DNA from: JADGQN01 sp035315185
GTDB taxonomy: Bacteria > Desulfobacterota > Syntrophorhabdia > Syntrophorhabdales > WCHB1-27
NCBI GenBank assembly: GCA_035315185.1
Contig: DATFYE010000103.1
Location: 1 to 54,196, forward strand
Reading direction: 5' to 3'
Length of the DNA stretch: 54,196 bases
Shown here: positions 22,376-32,278 of the stretch, piece after piece
How positions within the stretch are numbered: the first letter of the stretch is position 1
Layout of the letters: every line of letters starts with the position of its first letter
Program-made: the position numbers and the translations under genes
Notes under the pieces: model-generated
Seen by the model: only the letters and a program-made list of their open reading frames with translations
What the model was told of the DNA's origin: nothing
Database searches by the model: none

Positions 22376-23830
22376 TTAAAAGATAGAAACTGATTTCTGC
22401 GCCAACAACAGTACGTCTCTCGGGAGGATCCCCATGTATAATAGCGCTGCTATACTAATGAGTATCACGATCACGTAGGCGGGCGAAAGGTCGATGGCGC
22501 CGAGCTCCCGCTCCGGCTCCTTGAAATACATGTACATCAGGACCCTCAGGTAGTAATAGGCCGCCACCGCACTGTTGAGAACCCCGATCACGGCAAGCCA
22601 GTAATACCGGGCCTTGATCGCAGCGCTGAAAATGTAGAACTTGCCCATGAACCCGGCAAGCGGCGGTATGCCTGTCAGCGAGAGCAGGAATATGCTCATC
22701 GAGAGGGCAATAAAAGGATGGCGCCCGGCGAGGCCGGCGTAACTCTCGATCTCCTCGTTCGGCTCTCCTTTTCGTCCCAGGAGCATCACGATCGTGAAGG
22801 CACCTATGTTCATGAACGCATAGACCATCAGATAAAAGAGTATGCTCGATAAGAGGACCTTGTCTCCGGTGACAAAGGCCACGAGGATGTATCCTGCGTG
22901 AGCGATACTGGAGTACGCGAGCAATCTCTTTATGTTGTTCTGGACAAGCGCAATGATGTTCCCCACGATCATGGTCAATACCGCTATGAACCAGAGAATG
23001 GCAGACCAGTCCTCTATGAAAGGGAAAAAGCCTGTATAAAAGACCCGCAGGAAAGCCCCGAACGCTGCCGCCTTGACACCCGTGGCCATGTACGCGGTGA
23101 TCGATGTGGGCGCCCCCTCGTACACGTCCGGGGTCCACATGTGGAACGGGACCGCGGCGATCTTGAAGCCGAACCCCACTATGAGCAGGGCCATTCCACA
23201 GAAGAAGACGTACGTGAAATCGAAGCATTGTTCCTTGATAAGCCAGGCGAGTTCTTTGACGTCAACAGTGCCCGAAGACGCATAGGTCAATGCGATGCCG
23301 TAAAGCAGGAAGGCGGTTGCAAAAGCACCGAGCAAGAAGTACTTGAGGGAAGCCTCTGCCGATTTCAGGTTTCCGCTGAGGAGCCCGCACAGGATGTAGA
23401 TTGCCAGGGACATCACCTCAAGCCCGATGAAGATCGTGATGAAGCTGTTCGAGGAGACCATCACCATCATGCCGAGCACGCCGAGCAAGAGCAGCGCGTA
23501 GTACTCACCAAAGCCGATCTCCTCCCGGGCCGCGTAACGCATCGAGACAATCGAGATGAGTATAAGAATGATGAGGAATACGAATTTAAAGAACGTGCCA
23601 AAATTATCTATAACGTAGAGTCCGTAAAATGTAGTGACGTTGTTGTTCCAGAGGCAACGTGCGTAATAAAGGGCCACAAGCGAACCCGCGAGACAGATGA
23701 TTCCGGAGGCCAGGCTTGCCCCCTTGCTCCGCCGAAAGGCCTCGACCATCAGCACCAGAAGGGCGCAGCCGGTAATGACCGTTTCCGGGATGATCCACCG
23801 GAAGTTTGAGGTTAGCTGCGTGAAGTCCAT
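22376..23830 (-). CDS. nuoN: NADH-quinone oxidoreductase subunit N
   Basis: 484 residues and about 14 membrane segments, the antiporter-like proton-pumping subunit N of complex I. Characteristic are FFLVGLG-like MALLIVGFGFKIAAVPFHMWTPDVYEGAPTSITAYMATGVKAAAF (about 213-257), with the pumping lysine in GFKIAAVPFHMW, and NIKRLLAYSSIAHAGYILV (about 297-315). The gene is last in the operon, 11 bp after nuoM. Length and motifs are normal. Confidence 0.96.
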   Translation of the reverse strand: MDFTQLTSNFRWIIPETVITGCALLVLMVEAFRRSKGASLASGIICLAGSLVALYYARCLWNNNVTTFYGLYVIDNFGTFFKFVFLIILILISIVSMRYAAREEIGFGEYYALLLLGVLGMMVMVSSNSFITIFIGLEVMSLAIYILCGLLSGNLKSAEASLKYFLLGAFATAFLLYGIALTYASSGTVDVKELAWLIKEQCFDFTYVFFCGMALLIVGFGFKIAAVPFHMWTPDVYEGAPTSITAYMATGVKAAAFGAFLRVFYTGFFPFIEDWSAILWFIAVLTMIVGNIIALVQNNIKRLLAYSSIAHAGYILVAFVTGDKVLLSSILFYLMVYAFMNIGAFTIVMLLGRKGEPNEEIESYAGLAGRHPFIALSMSIFLLSLTGIPPLAGFMGKFYIFSAAIKARYYWLAVIGVLNSAVAAYYYLRVLMYMYFKEPERELGAIDLSPAYVIVILISIAALLYMGILPRDVLLLAQKSVSIF

Positions 23831-23841
23831 AAGTAAGGCCC

Positions 23842-25407
23842 TTACTCTGCAGGCTTCTTCAATGTATCGAGGACAACCTTCACGGGGGCGCCCTCGGAAG
23901 CCACGTAGTATGCGTTTCTCTCCTTTACAAATTTCAGAAAACCCTCCACTGACGTGTCCATCTTCTTAAAGAATATCTTGGGGTATACGCCCATGAGAAC
24001 TATGAAGAAGACCACTGAGCAGAGGATCAGTACCTCTCTCTTTCCCAGGTCGATCAGCTTCCTGTTCTCCTCTTTCTTTACCTCTCCGAACATCACTCTC
24101 TGGAACATCCAGAACATGTAGACAGCACCCAGAACCACACCGGTTGTCCCGAGTATGCCGAAGAGCATGTTCGCCCTGAACGCGCCCAGAAGAATAAGAA
24201 ATTCGCCCACGAACCCGTTCGTACCGGGCAACGCTACAGAGGAGAGCGTGACGATCATGAAGAATATTGCGAGGATTGGCATGGGTGTGGACAGACCACC
24301 GAAATCGGCGATCATCCTCGTATGCCTTCTCTCGTAGAGCATCCCGACAATGAGGAACAGGCCGCCCGTACTGACCCCATGGTTGAGCATCTGATAGATG
24401 CTCCCCTCCAGGCCCTGCATGTTGAACGCGAACATACCGAGCATCACGTAGCCCAGGTGGCTGACGCTGGAAAAGGCGATGAGTCGTTTAAGGTCCGGCT
24501 GCATCATGCTCACGATGGCACCGTAAATGATACCCACCAGAGCGAGAATCGAGATAATCGGTATTGCCGCGTGCGCTGCCGCCGGAAAGAGAGGGATGGC
24601 GAACCTCAAGAAACCGTATGTTCCCATCTTCAGGAGCACTCCGGCCAGGATCACACTGCCTGCCGTAGGAGCCTCTGTGTGCGCATCGGGAAGCCACGTG
24701 TGGACAGGAAACATGGGGACCTTTATGGCAAAGGATAGGGCAAACGCAGCAAAGAGCCAGTACTGCTTCGCCACGGGGATGTGGGCATTGTAGAGCTGGA
24801 GCACATCAAAGGTGTAGGTGCCCGTTGCATTGTAAAACTGATAGTAGAGGATGAATATGGCAAGCAGCATGAGCACACTGCCGGCCATAGTAAAGAGGAA
24901 GAACTTTATCGCTGCATAGACCCGCTTCGGGCCTCCCCACACGCCGATCAAGAGGTACATGGGAATGAGCATCAGTTCCCAGAAAATGTAGAAGAGCACG
25001 AGGTCCAGGGAACAAAGGGTCCCGATCATCGCTGTTTCAAGAAAGAGGAAGGTGATGTAATACTCCTTGACCTTGGTCTCTATTGCCCGCCAGGAGCAGA
25101 GCACACAGAGCACGGTAAGGAAGGTGGTGAGCAGGATCAAAAGAAGGCTGATGCCGTCAATCCCGAGAAAATAAGTAATGCCCCATTCCGGGAACCAAGC
25201 GGCTCTTTCGACAAACTGCATGCCGACAGTCTTTTCGTTGAAATAGAAGTAAAGAGGTATGGAGAGGGCAAACTCAATCAAGGAGATTACGAGAGCGAAA
25301 CCCTTTATATAAGTACCATGCTCTCTGCGCACGAAAAGCAGGGTGACTGCGCCCAGCAAGGGAACATAGATCAGAACGCTCAGAATGGGAAAGCAAAACG
25401 CACCCAT
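23842..25407 (-). CDS. nuoM: NADH-quinone oxidoreductase subunit M
   Basis: 521 residues, a 14-TM antiporter-like pump. GIDGISLLLILLTTFLTVLC, the central AFALSFAIKVPMFPVHTWLPDAHTEAPTAGSVILAG (pumping Lys in AIKVPMFP) and DLKRLIAFSSVSHLGYVMLG are all present, as is the glutamate in FLFLETAMIGTLCSLDLVLFYIFWELMLIPMYLL. The ATG at 25407 has AGGGAG five bases upstream; a GTG two codons earlier is possible. It lies 10 bp after nuoL. Confidence 0.96.
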   Translation of the reverse strand: MGAFCFPILSVLIYVPLLGAVTLLFVRREHGTYIKGFALVISLIEFALSIPLYFYFNEKTVGMQFVERAAWFPEWGITYFLGIDGISLLLILLTTFLTVLCVLCSWRAIETKVKEYYITFLFLETAMIGTLCSLDLVLFYIFWELMLIPMYLLIGVWGGPKRVYAAIKFFLFTMAGSVLMLLAIFILYYQFYNATGTYTFDVLQLYNAHIPVAKQYWLFAAFALSFAIKVPMFPVHTWLPDAHTEAPTAGSVILAGVLLKMGTYGFLRFAIPLFPAAAHAAIPIISILALVGIIYGAIVSMMQPDLKRLIAFSSVSHLGYVMLGMFAFNMQGLEGSIYQMLNHGVSTGGLFLIVGMLYERRHTRMIADFGGLSTPMPILAIFFMIVTLSSVALPGTNGFVGEFLILLGAFRANMLFGILGTTGVVLGAVYMFWMFQRVMFGEVKKEENRKLIDLGKREVLILCSVVFFIVLMGVYPKIFFKKMDTSVEGFLKFVKERNAYYVASEGAPVKVVLDTLKKPAE

Positions 25408-25417
25408 AGACACTCCC

Positions 25418-27406
25418 TTACATCATTCGCACAACGAGGTAACCGATCACAATGATGGCGCCTACGATCATCGCGAAGGCATAACCCTGCACATAGCCTG
25501 CCTGCAGCAGCCGTAACAAGCTTCCACACCAGCGGAGTATGGCTGCCACACTGTTGATCGAGCCATCTATGACTATCTCATCAAAGAAATTCTTCATCAC
25601 TGTGCCCAGTCCAAGAAGGCCACGCACGAAGACTACCCCGTAGATCTCATCCACGAAATACTTGTTGTAGACAGCGCGGTGGAGACCCGAGAACCTGGTC
25701 ACAAAGCGCTTTGGTAATTCCGGGTTCTTGATGTAGAGCCTGTACGCGATATATATGCCGATGAACGCGATGACCACGGAGAGGACCATCAGCGTCATCT
25801 CAACCGATGCCTCCTCAGTGCCCCCTGCGGAAGCAAACGCCTTACTGATGATATTCCAGCCGCCCGTGTGCGCTGCTTCCACTGCATGCTCCCCTGCTCC
25901 GCCAAAAACAGGCTCGAGAAACTGCTCTATTCGGTTCGCGCCGCCCAGGATGTGGGGCACACCCACGTACCCGCCTATGACGGAAAGCACGGCCAGAATC
26001 ATAAGCGGTATGGTCATCACCTTCGGAGATTCGTGAATGTGGTGCTTCACCTCTTCGGACGCCCTGCACTCGCCGTGAAAGGTGCCGAAGAGAAGCCTGA
26101 ACATGTAGAATGCCGTCATGCCTGCGGCTACTGCCGCAATCACCCAGACAATCCGGTATGGTCCGCCTGCGCTGAATGCCCTCCAGAGTATCTCATCTTT
26201 GCTGAAGAAGCCTGAAAATCCCGGCACGCCGGCAATGGCAATGCAGGCGAAAACAAAGGTCCAGTACGTTATGGGAATCTTCTTCCTGAGCCCTCCCATC
26301 TTACGCATGTCCTGCTCGCCGCTCATCGCGTGTATCACGCTTCCTGCGCCGAGAAAGAGGAGCCCCTTAAAGAATGCATGGGTCATCAGGTGAAAGATGC
26401 CTGCGGCATAGGCTCCCACGCCCACACCCACGAACATGTAGCCGAGCTGGCTCACGGTTGAATAGGCGAGCACCCTCTTTATGTCGTTCTGCGCAAAGCC
26501 GATGGAGGCGGAAAAGATCGCGGTCAGCACACCGACCAGCGCGACGATGAACATGATCTGGGGCGCCATGCTGTAAAGGAAGTTCAAGCGCGCTACCATA
26601 TACACGCCTGCCGTGACCATGGTGGCGGCATGGATGAGAGAGCTGACCGGCGTCGGGCCTTCCATCGCATCGGGCAACCAGACATAGAGAGGCAATTGAG
26701 CAGACTTGCCCGTGGCGCCAATAAAGAAAAGCAGCGTGATCAGCGTGGCAGCCGAGGCACCGAGCAGGTGGGCATTCTTCTGTATCTCTCCGTAATTGAG
26801 CGTCCAGACACCCTGGGCCCCCAGCGTCACAAAGAGCGTAAAGATGCCGAGGAGGAAGCCGTAATCGCCGATCCTGTTGACGATAAAGGCCTTTTTGCCC
26901 GCGTTCGACGCGGAATCTTTCCGGAACCAGAAACCGATGAGCAGATATGAACAGAGGCCGACCCCCTCCCAACCCACGAACATGAGAAGGATATTGTTGG
27001 CGGTGACGAGAATCAGCATCATGAAAACAAAAAGGTTAAGGTACGTGAAATAACGCGGGTAGCCTTCGTCGTCGTGCATGTATCCTACTGAATAGACGTG
27101 GATGAGGAAGCCCACGCCTGTCACAACCAGGCACATGATGATGGAAAGCGGGTCTATTCTGAAACCTACCGTGGCGTTGAACTCTCCGGCCGTAATCCAG
27201 TTGAAGATGTCCCGCTCAAAGATGCGCTCTTCGGGAGGCAATTGGAAGAACTGAAAAAGGATCGTTACCGAAACAACGAACGACGCAAAAAGGGCAAGGC
27301 AGGCGACCCAGGAGACAACCGCCTTCGGCAGCTTCTTGCCGAGGAAACCATTGATGAGAAACCCGACCGCCGGGAATGCAGGTATCAGCCAGATGTAATC
27401 AACCAT
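25418..27406 (-). CDS. nuoL: NADH-quinone oxidoreductase subunit L
   Basis: 662 residues, about 16 membrane segments including the long lateral helix toward the C-terminus. Motifs include VGWEGVGLCSYLLIGFW (about 144-160), GATGKSAQLPLYVWLPDAMEGPTPVSSLIHAATMVTAGVYM (about 215-255) and NDIKRVLAYSTVSQLGYMFVGVG. The ATG at 27406 (MVDYIWL) with GGAG upstream is preferred to a TTG four codons earlier. It is separated from nuoK by 120 bp containing a hairpin-forming repeat, the only sizeable gap in the operon. Confidence 0.96.
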   Translation of the reverse strand: MVDYIWLIPAFPAVGFLINGFLGKKLPKAVVSWVACLALFASFVVSVTILFQFFQLPPEERIFERDIFNWITAGEFNATVGFRIDPLSIIMCLVVTGVGFLIHVYSVGYMHDDEGYPRYFTYLNLFVFMMLILVTANNILLMFVGWEGVGLCSYLLIGFWFRKDSASNAGKKAFIVNRIGDYGFLLGIFTLFVTLGAQGVWTLNYGEIQKNAHLLGASAATLITLLFFIGATGKSAQLPLYVWLPDAMEGPTPVSSLIHAATMVTAGVYMVARLNFLYSMAPQIMFIVALVGVLTAIFSASIGFAQNDIKRVLAYSTVSQLGYMFVGVGVGAYAAGIFHLMTHAFFKGLLFLGAGSVIHAMSGEQDMRKMGGLRKKIPITYWTFVFACIAIAGVPGFSGFFSKDEILWRAFSAGGPYRIVWVIAAVAAGMTAFYMFRLLFGTFHGECRASEEVKHHIHESPKVMTIPLMILAVLSVIGGYVGVPHILGGANRIEQFLEPVFGGAGEHAVEAAHTGGWNIISKAFASAGGTEEASVEMTLMVLSVVIAFIGIYIAYRLYIKNPELPKRFVTRFSGLHRAVYNKYFVDEIYGVVFVRGLLGLGTVMKNFFDEIVIDGSINSVAAILRWCGSLLRLLQAGYVQGYAFAMIVGAIIVIGYLVVRMM

Positions 27407-27423
27407 GTCTAGCTCCAAGTGCT

Positions 27424-27521
27424 AGGGTCACGGGGCATGGGTCAAGGGTCAAGGAAAGGCAGAAATGCTGGAGGTGCTGTACAATTCTATCCGTGACCCA
27501 TGACCCGTGACCCATGACCCT
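27424..27521. repeat. Simple-unit inverted repeat (type B) between nuoK and nuoL
   Basis: The left arm AGGGTCACGGGGCATGGGTC...GGGTCA (27424-27451) and right arm TGACCCATGACCCGTGACCC...(27491-27521) are imperfect inverse complements of the unit TGACCCR. The hairpin is inside the nuo transcript and could set the nuoA-K to nuoL-N ratio. Confidence 0.75.
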
Positions 27522-27527
27522 GTCCTT

Positions 27528-27845
27528 CTATCCTTTCATCAGATTTATCTGATCGACGTTGACGCTGCCCTTAAGACGGAAAATCATCACAAATATGGCG
27601 AGACCCACCGCAGCTTCAGCCGCAGCAACCGTCATCACGAAAAAGACAAAGATCACGCCGTCGAGTGAGTTGAGCGCATTACCCGCCGCGATAAAGGCAA
27701 GGTTGACACCGTTCAGCATCAACTCAAGGCACATAAAGATAATGATGGCGTTCCTTCTCGTGATAACGCCAACCGCCCCGATCGTAAACAGGATTGCACT
27801 GAGCCCAAAATAGAGGCTCAGCGGTACTTGCGGCAGGGTGGGCAT
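27528..27845 (-). CDS. nuoK: NADH-quinone oxidoreductase subunit K
   Basis: 105 residues and three membrane helices, normal for NuoK. Conserved ITRRNAIIIFMCLELMLNGVNLAFIA (about 28-53) contains the membrane glutamate ECLELM-type E38 and the second acidic site lies in VAAAEAAVGLAIFVMIFR (E72-like). It starts one base after the nuoJ stop. Confidence 0.95.
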   Translation of the reverse strand: MPTLPQVPLSLYFGLSAILFTIGAVGVITRRNAIIIFMCLELMLNGVNLAFIAAGNALNSLDGVIFVFFVMTVAAAEAAVGLAIFVMIFRLKGSVNVDQINLMKG

Positions 27846-27846
27846 C

Positions 27847-28374
27847 CTATTCTTTCCTCCGTTTTGACAAGACTACGGCACCGACTATGCCTATCAGAAG
27901 CAGGATAGATGCAATCTCAAACGGGAACATATACTTTCCGTATAAAACCATGCCTACCGCTCTCACGTTTCCGAATCCATTGACCAGTTCAGGCGTGAAT
28001 GGACCCTTTATTCCCGTCACCCTGAACGAGAGAACGGCAGCAACGATTTCAAGAAAAAGGATGATCGTGATGAAAGAAGCTATGATCTTCGCGCCCGTTA
28101 TCTTGCCGGTAAGCTCCTGCTCACTTTCCAGATGAATCAGCATGATCACGAACAGGATCAGCATCATGATAGCCCCTGCGTACACAATCACCTGGGCAAC
28201 CGCTATAAACTGCGCATTAAGGCTGATATAGATAATGGCGATCGAAAAAAAGGCGACGATGAGCCAGAGGGCACTGTGCACGGGATTTCGGCGCGTCACC
28301 ATGAGGATGGATGCCACAATCGCCACGAGCCCGGCGCCGATGAAGACGAGCCAGCTGAATGCGGTAGCAATCAT
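27847..28374 (-). CDS. nuoJ: NADH-quinone oxidoreductase subunit J
   Basis: 175 residues with five membrane helices. The conserved helix-3 phrase VAQVIVYAGAIMMLILFVIMLIHL (about 60-83), including the pi-bulge glycine and Tyr, is intact. It overlaps nuoI by four bases (ATGA) and abuts nuoK. Confidence 0.95.
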   Translation of the reverse strand: MIATAFSWLVFIGAGLVAIVASILMVTRRNPVHSALWLIVAFFSIAIIYISLNAQFIAVAQVIVYAGAIMMLILFVIMLIHLESEQELTGKITGAKIIASFITIILFLEIVAAVLSFRVTGIKGPFTPELVNGFGNVRAVGMVLYGKYMFPFEIASILLLIGIVGAVVLSKRRKE

Positions 28375-28814
28375 TTCTTTGCCTCGGAGGTGTTGCGCTG
28401 TTTGGGGGCGTACATGGCGAGGAGTCCCGCCTTATCCAGAATGAAATCCTCCCTGTGGAAGTGGACATATTCATAACCTTCGCCCAGCCTGATTGCGTTC
28501 ACCGGGCAGGCTTCCTGGCAATAGCCGCAGAATATGCAGCGCAAAGAATCAATCTCATACCGCAGAGGATACCTCGTTCCATCCTTTCTCTCACCGATCT
28601 CCAGGCTGATACATCGGGAAGGACAGATAGCCACGCAAAGGCCGCACGCCACGCAGGTCGTTTCCCCTTTCTCATCCTTGTCAAAATAGTGCATGCCCCT
28701 CCATCGGGGCGGCATCGGTTTCTTCTGCTCGGGATACTGAATGGTGATCGGTCTTGAAAAAAACCGCCGGAGCGTCAGCCTGAGACCTTTAAGCAGAGGA
28801 AGAATATAGGCCAT
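28371..28814 (-). CDS. nuoI: NADH-quinone oxidoreductase subunit I (2x[4Fe-4S])
   Basis: 147 residues from ATG at 28814, which follows GGAGGTG by six bases and lies five bases after the nuoH stop. Two ferredoxin motifs bind clusters N6a and N6b: CVACGLCVAICPSRCI (about 53-68) and CIFCGYCQEACPVNAI (about 92-107). The N-terminal amphipathic helix that sits on the membrane is present. A longer frame upstream only overlaps nuoH. Confidence 0.96.
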   Translation of the reverse strand: MAYILPLLKGLRLTLRRFFSRPITIQYPEQKKPMPPRWRGMHYFDKDEKGETTCVACGLCVAICPSRCISLEIGERKDGTRYPLRYEIDSLRCIFCGYCQEACPVNAIRLGEGYEYVHFHREDFILDKAGLLAMYAPKQRNTSEAKK

Positions 28815-28819
28815 CCCCG

Positions 28820-29815
28820 TCACCTCCACAGCGCAACGACAAACGCGGTTACGACAACGTTCGCCAGCGCCAGTGGAAAGAGTATCTTCCAACCGAATTT
28901 CATGATGTGGTCATAACGCATGCGCGGAAATGTGCCCCGCTCCCAGACGAAAAAGAAAAGGATAGCGAATACCTTAATGAGAAACCAGATTGGCCCAAGA
29001 AAGGAAGGACCCGGGCCTAGCCAACCCCCGAGGAAGAGCGTTGTTGCCACGCCCGCCACCGTAATCATGTGAGCGTATTCCGCCATGAAGAAGAGCGCAA
29101 ACTTAATGCTCGAGTATTCAATGTTGAAACCGCATGCCAGTTCGCTCTCAGCCTCGGGCATGTCGAAAGGTGTCCTGTTGATCTCTGCCAGGCCTGCGAT
29201 CAGGTAAAGGATGAATGCGAAAGGCTGGTAGCAGATATACCATACGTTCCGCTGGGCCTCGACTATGTCCGTCAGGCGCAAGGAACCCGCCAGGATCAGG
29301 GTACCGATCACAATGAGCCCCAGCGATACTTCGTAGCTGATCATCTGGGCCGCAGCGCGCAGGGACCCGAGCACGCCGTACTTGTTCCCTGACGACCAAC
29401 CCCCGAGCACAATGCCATATTCCCCTACCGTTGCCATGGCAAACACGTAAAGCAGGCCGATATCGATGTCAGCCACTACGAGCTTTATCTGCCGGCCCAA
29501 GAAGGTAATCGACGGGCCGAAAGGCACCACGGCGAACATACAGAGGGCCGTAAATATGCAGATCGCCGGTGCAATGATGAAGACAGGTTTGTCCGCCTCA
29601 GCCGGCACAAGGTCTTCTTTGGTGAAAGACTTGATGCCGTCGGCAATCGGCTGTAAAAGGCCGAATGGCCCTACCCTGTTGGGTCCGAACCGAACCTGCA
29701 CGCGGCCCAGCACCTTCCTCTCCACAAGCGTCATGTAAGCGACAAAAAGCAGGAGGAGAGATATCACGAGGATGTTCTTGACAGCGGCCACGATTATGTA
29801 AAAGAGCGTTTCCAT
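28820..29815 (-). CDS. nuoH: NADH-quinone oxidoreductase subunit H
   Basis: 331 residues, eight membrane helices. The quinone-site phrases VERKVLGRVQVRFGPNRVGPFGLLQPIADGIKSFTKED (about 30-67) and AGLAEINRTPFDMPEAESELACGFNIEYSS (about 207-236) are fully conserved. Gene begins three bases after nuoG. Confidence 0.97.
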   Translation of the reverse strand: METLFYIIVAAVKNILVISLLLLFVAYMTLVERKVLGRVQVRFGPNRVGPFGLLQPIADGIKSFTKEDLVPAEADKPVFIIAPAICIFTALCMFAVVPFGPSITFLGRQIKLVVADIDIGLLYVFAMATVGEYGIVLGGWSSGNKYGVLGSLRAAAQMISYEVSLGLIVIGTLILAGSLRLTDIVEAQRNVWYICYQPFAFILYLIAGLAEINRTPFDMPEAESELACGFNIEYSSIKFALFFMAEYAHMITVAGVATTLFLGGWLGPGPSFLGPIWFLIKVFAILFFFVWERGTFPRMRYDHIMKFGWKILFPLALANVVVTAFVVALWR

Positions 29816-29818
29816 GCC

Positions 29819-32266
29819 TTAACCTTTTTTCACTGTCACATCCAGAACTTTTTGCATATGTTTCGAGAGTCCGAGGGCCTCAGTTCTTTCCTTGAACACG
29901 ACGTATTCCAGGACACCCTCTCTCAAGCCTTTCCTCACAGAGACCGCCTTCTTGATTGAGCCCTCGGCGGACTCGATCAAGACCTGGCCCTGCTCTTCAA
30001 CACCAAGCCTTTGTGCATCCCCAGGCGCGATGTAGAGCTTGTCCTCGGATACAGGATAACCAGGGGCGGAGTAAACCATGCCGAGCCCTTTGGAGTAGAC
30101 ATCTTTACCGAGCAGATGATGATTGCAGAAGATATCTCTCAGGATCAGCTTGAAGCCGCGCTCAGGGGCGTGCGCCTTCTTGAATTCGTGCGTGTTGAAT
30201 CTCGGGCGCGATCCGTCGGTTGAGAGGCGCTCACTACCTTCATCCGCGAATTCGAAAAGCTTTTTTCCTCTCATGCTTTTCGTCACATCCTGAATCTCTT
30301 TGTAGACGGTCCCTCCCAGTTTCTCAAGCAGCGCCCGCAGAAATTCAAATCCTCCAGGCCCTGTCTCCATGGCTTTCGTGAGAGTCCGCGCGTATCCATC
30401 CTGGGCAACGAAGGTCCCTGACTTTTCCGCGAAGGTGCCTATGGGCACCGTCAGGTGGGCACTATCCATGACAGAGGTCGTCATCGCGTCGGCAGCAAGC
30501 AGGAACTCCTTGCTCGGAAGCTTCTCCTTCACGAGCGCGTGGTTCAGGTAATGAAAGGGATCGTCCTGATAGACAAAGAGTCCCTTGATGTCTTCGTTCT
30601 TGAGAAGTTCCTCAGGGGCGAGAAGAGCTCCGTCAAGAATTGCGCTGGCGCCTACCGCATTCGACTCGCGCGCTATTGCCATTATGGGTCCCCTCACCGG
30701 TATCCCCTTGAGCAGGCTGAAGTTGAGAAGCGCAGGTAGTCCGTCCGCTGACGCAGTAACTCCGGAGCCGAATATGACCGCGGTAGTCGCCGCATCCCGG
30801 ATGAGACGATATGCTTTCTCGAACGCCTTCTCAGAGACCCCACTGTCCGTCCCTCGAGATTCCAGCTTCCAGCGTTCGAGCATCGCGGTAAGTCCTGCAA
30901 ACCCCTCGAAAAGCCCGGCTTCGGAAGCATACTTCTGTTCTTCGAGAAGACGGACTGAAAGAGCGTTGAAGAGCGCGCTGTCCATGCCGGGCAGCAATGC
31001 CAGGTGTGCGTCGGCTATCCTCGTCAGGGCCGTCGGACTCGGGTCGACCACAATGATGCGCGCCCCATTCAGCTTGAACGCCTCGCGCACCTTGTTCGCC
31101 AGTACATGATTATTCGACAGAAGGTTCGCACCTGCAATGATGATGAGGTCACACTTTCTCAGGTCATCATACACGTATGGGTACGCAATGCCCGTATCTT
31201 TATAGAGCTTAAAGACCTTAGCTGTGTGGTAGTAAGCGGGTGATGCAACGAAGCCTTTTTTGAGAAGCCCGGCTATCTCCTTGATGAGATAGATCTCCTC
31301 ATTGGTCGCCCGGCTGGACACGAGAAAACCGACGCCCTTTTGAGCGTCGTCAAGCCTTCTCAGACTGTCGGCCACCAGCTCGACCGATTCATCAAATGCA
31401 CAGGCCCTTGAGGTCCCGTTTGTCCGGACCGACGCTGTTCTTACCCGGGCTTCATGGTTTACGAAATCGTAGCCGAAGCGGCCCATGATGCAGAGGGAAC
31501 CATGGTTGGGCACGTGCTGCGTATCGGTTACGACGTTGGTGACGTACCGGTTCTCAAAGACATCTAGATCAAAAGAGCAGCCGAAACCGCAGTGCGGGCA
31601 CGTGGTGCGTGTCCGCTCGACCTGCCAGAACCGCGACTTAACCGGGCTAAGATTCTCGGTGAGAGAGCCCACAGGGCAGACGCTGAGGCACTCGCCGCAC
31701 GATGTACAGTCTTCGGGATGGGTAACCGTCATCTTTGCTTCGATGCCGTTGTCCGCGAGGTCGAGCACGCCCCTTCCGGAGACCTCTCTGCAGGCGTGTA
31801 CGCAGCGCAGGCAGAGCACGCATCTGTCCTGAAAGTAGCGGATCAGCGGTGTGGAAAAAAAGAGCTGCTTCTTCGGCCCCCGCGTCGCGCGGATATCGAC
31901 CTTTTCAAGCCTATGCTCGAATACGAGATCCTGGAGCCGGCACTCACCACCGGCATCACAGATCGGGCATTCCAGGGGGTGATGGATCAGCAGGAATTTC
32001 AGGTAATCCTGCCTCATCCTGAAGAGCATTTCAGAATGAGTGGTAATGGAAAGACCGTCGACCGCGGTCGTCACGCATGAGGCAACGGGGTTGGCATACC
32101 CATCCACCTCCACGATGCAGAGCCGGCAGGAGCCGATGGGAAAAAGGTTCTCGTGAAAGCAGAGCGTGGGTATATGGATATTGTTCTCCCGCGCAACCTG
32201 CAGGATCGTCTTTCCTGCTGCAGTTTCTATAGCGCGGCCGTTGATAGTCAGTTTTATCCGTTGCAT
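29819..32266 (-). CDS. nuoG: NADH-quinone oxidoreductase subunit G
   Basis: 815 residues. N-terminal [2Fe-2S] cysteines are C36, C47, C50 and C64. The His-Cys3 cluster N5 ligands are H96, C100, C103 and C109. Two [4Fe-4S] sites follow with C149/152/155/159 and C187/190/193/197. A fourth motif CPHCGFGC at 223-230 marks the molybdopterin-oxidoreductase-like domain and is compatible with the off-pathway cluster N7. The C-terminal domain resembles formate dehydrogenase but no catalytic Mo/W ligand can be assigned. Together with the unusual upstream gene it would form the peripheral arm of complex I. Starts 12 bp after that gene. Confidence 0.94.
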   Translation of the reverse strand: MQRIKLTINGRAIETAAGKTILQVARENNIHIPTLCFHENLFPIGSCRLCIVEVDGYANPVASCVTTAVDGLSITTHSEMLFRMRQDYLKFLLIHHPLECPICDAGGECRLQDLVFEHRLEKVDIRATRGPKKQLFFSTPLIRYFQDRCVLCLRCVHACREVSGRGVLDLADNGIEAKMTVTHPEDCTSCGECLSVCPVGSLTENLSPVKSRFWQVERTRTTCPHCGFGCSFDLDVFENRYVTNVVTDTQHVPNHGSLCIMGRFGYDFVNHEARVRTASVRTNGTSRACAFDESVELVADSLRRLDDAQKGVGFLVSSRATNEEIYLIKEIAGLLKKGFVASPAYYHTAKVFKLYKDTGIAYPYVYDDLRKCDLIIIAGANLLSNNHVLANKVREAFKLNGARIIVVDPSPTALTRIADAHLALLPGMDSALFNALSVRLLEEQKYASEAGLFEGFAGLTAMLERWKLESRGTDSGVSEKAFEKAYRLIRDAATTAVIFGSGVTASADGLPALLNFSLLKGIPVRGPIMAIARESNAVGASAILDGALLAPEELLKNEDIKGLFVYQDDPFHYLNHALVKEKLPSKEFLLAADAMTTSVMDSAHLTVPIGTFAEKSGTFVAQDGYARTLTKAMETGPGGFEFLRALLEKLGGTVYKEIQDVTKSMRGKKLFEFADEGSERLSTDGSRPRFNTHEFKKAHAPERGFKLILRDIFCNHHLLGKDVYSKGLGMVYSAPGYPVSEDKLYIAPGDAQRLGVEEQGQVLIESAEGSIKKAVSVRKGLREGVLEYVVFKERTEALGLSKHMQKVLDVTVKKG

Positions 32267-32278
32267 GTTCGGTCCATG

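Noticed and set aside
22898..23809. 303-codon plus-strand open frame
   Set aside because: Antisense to nuoN; charged low-quality protein with no hydrophobic core.
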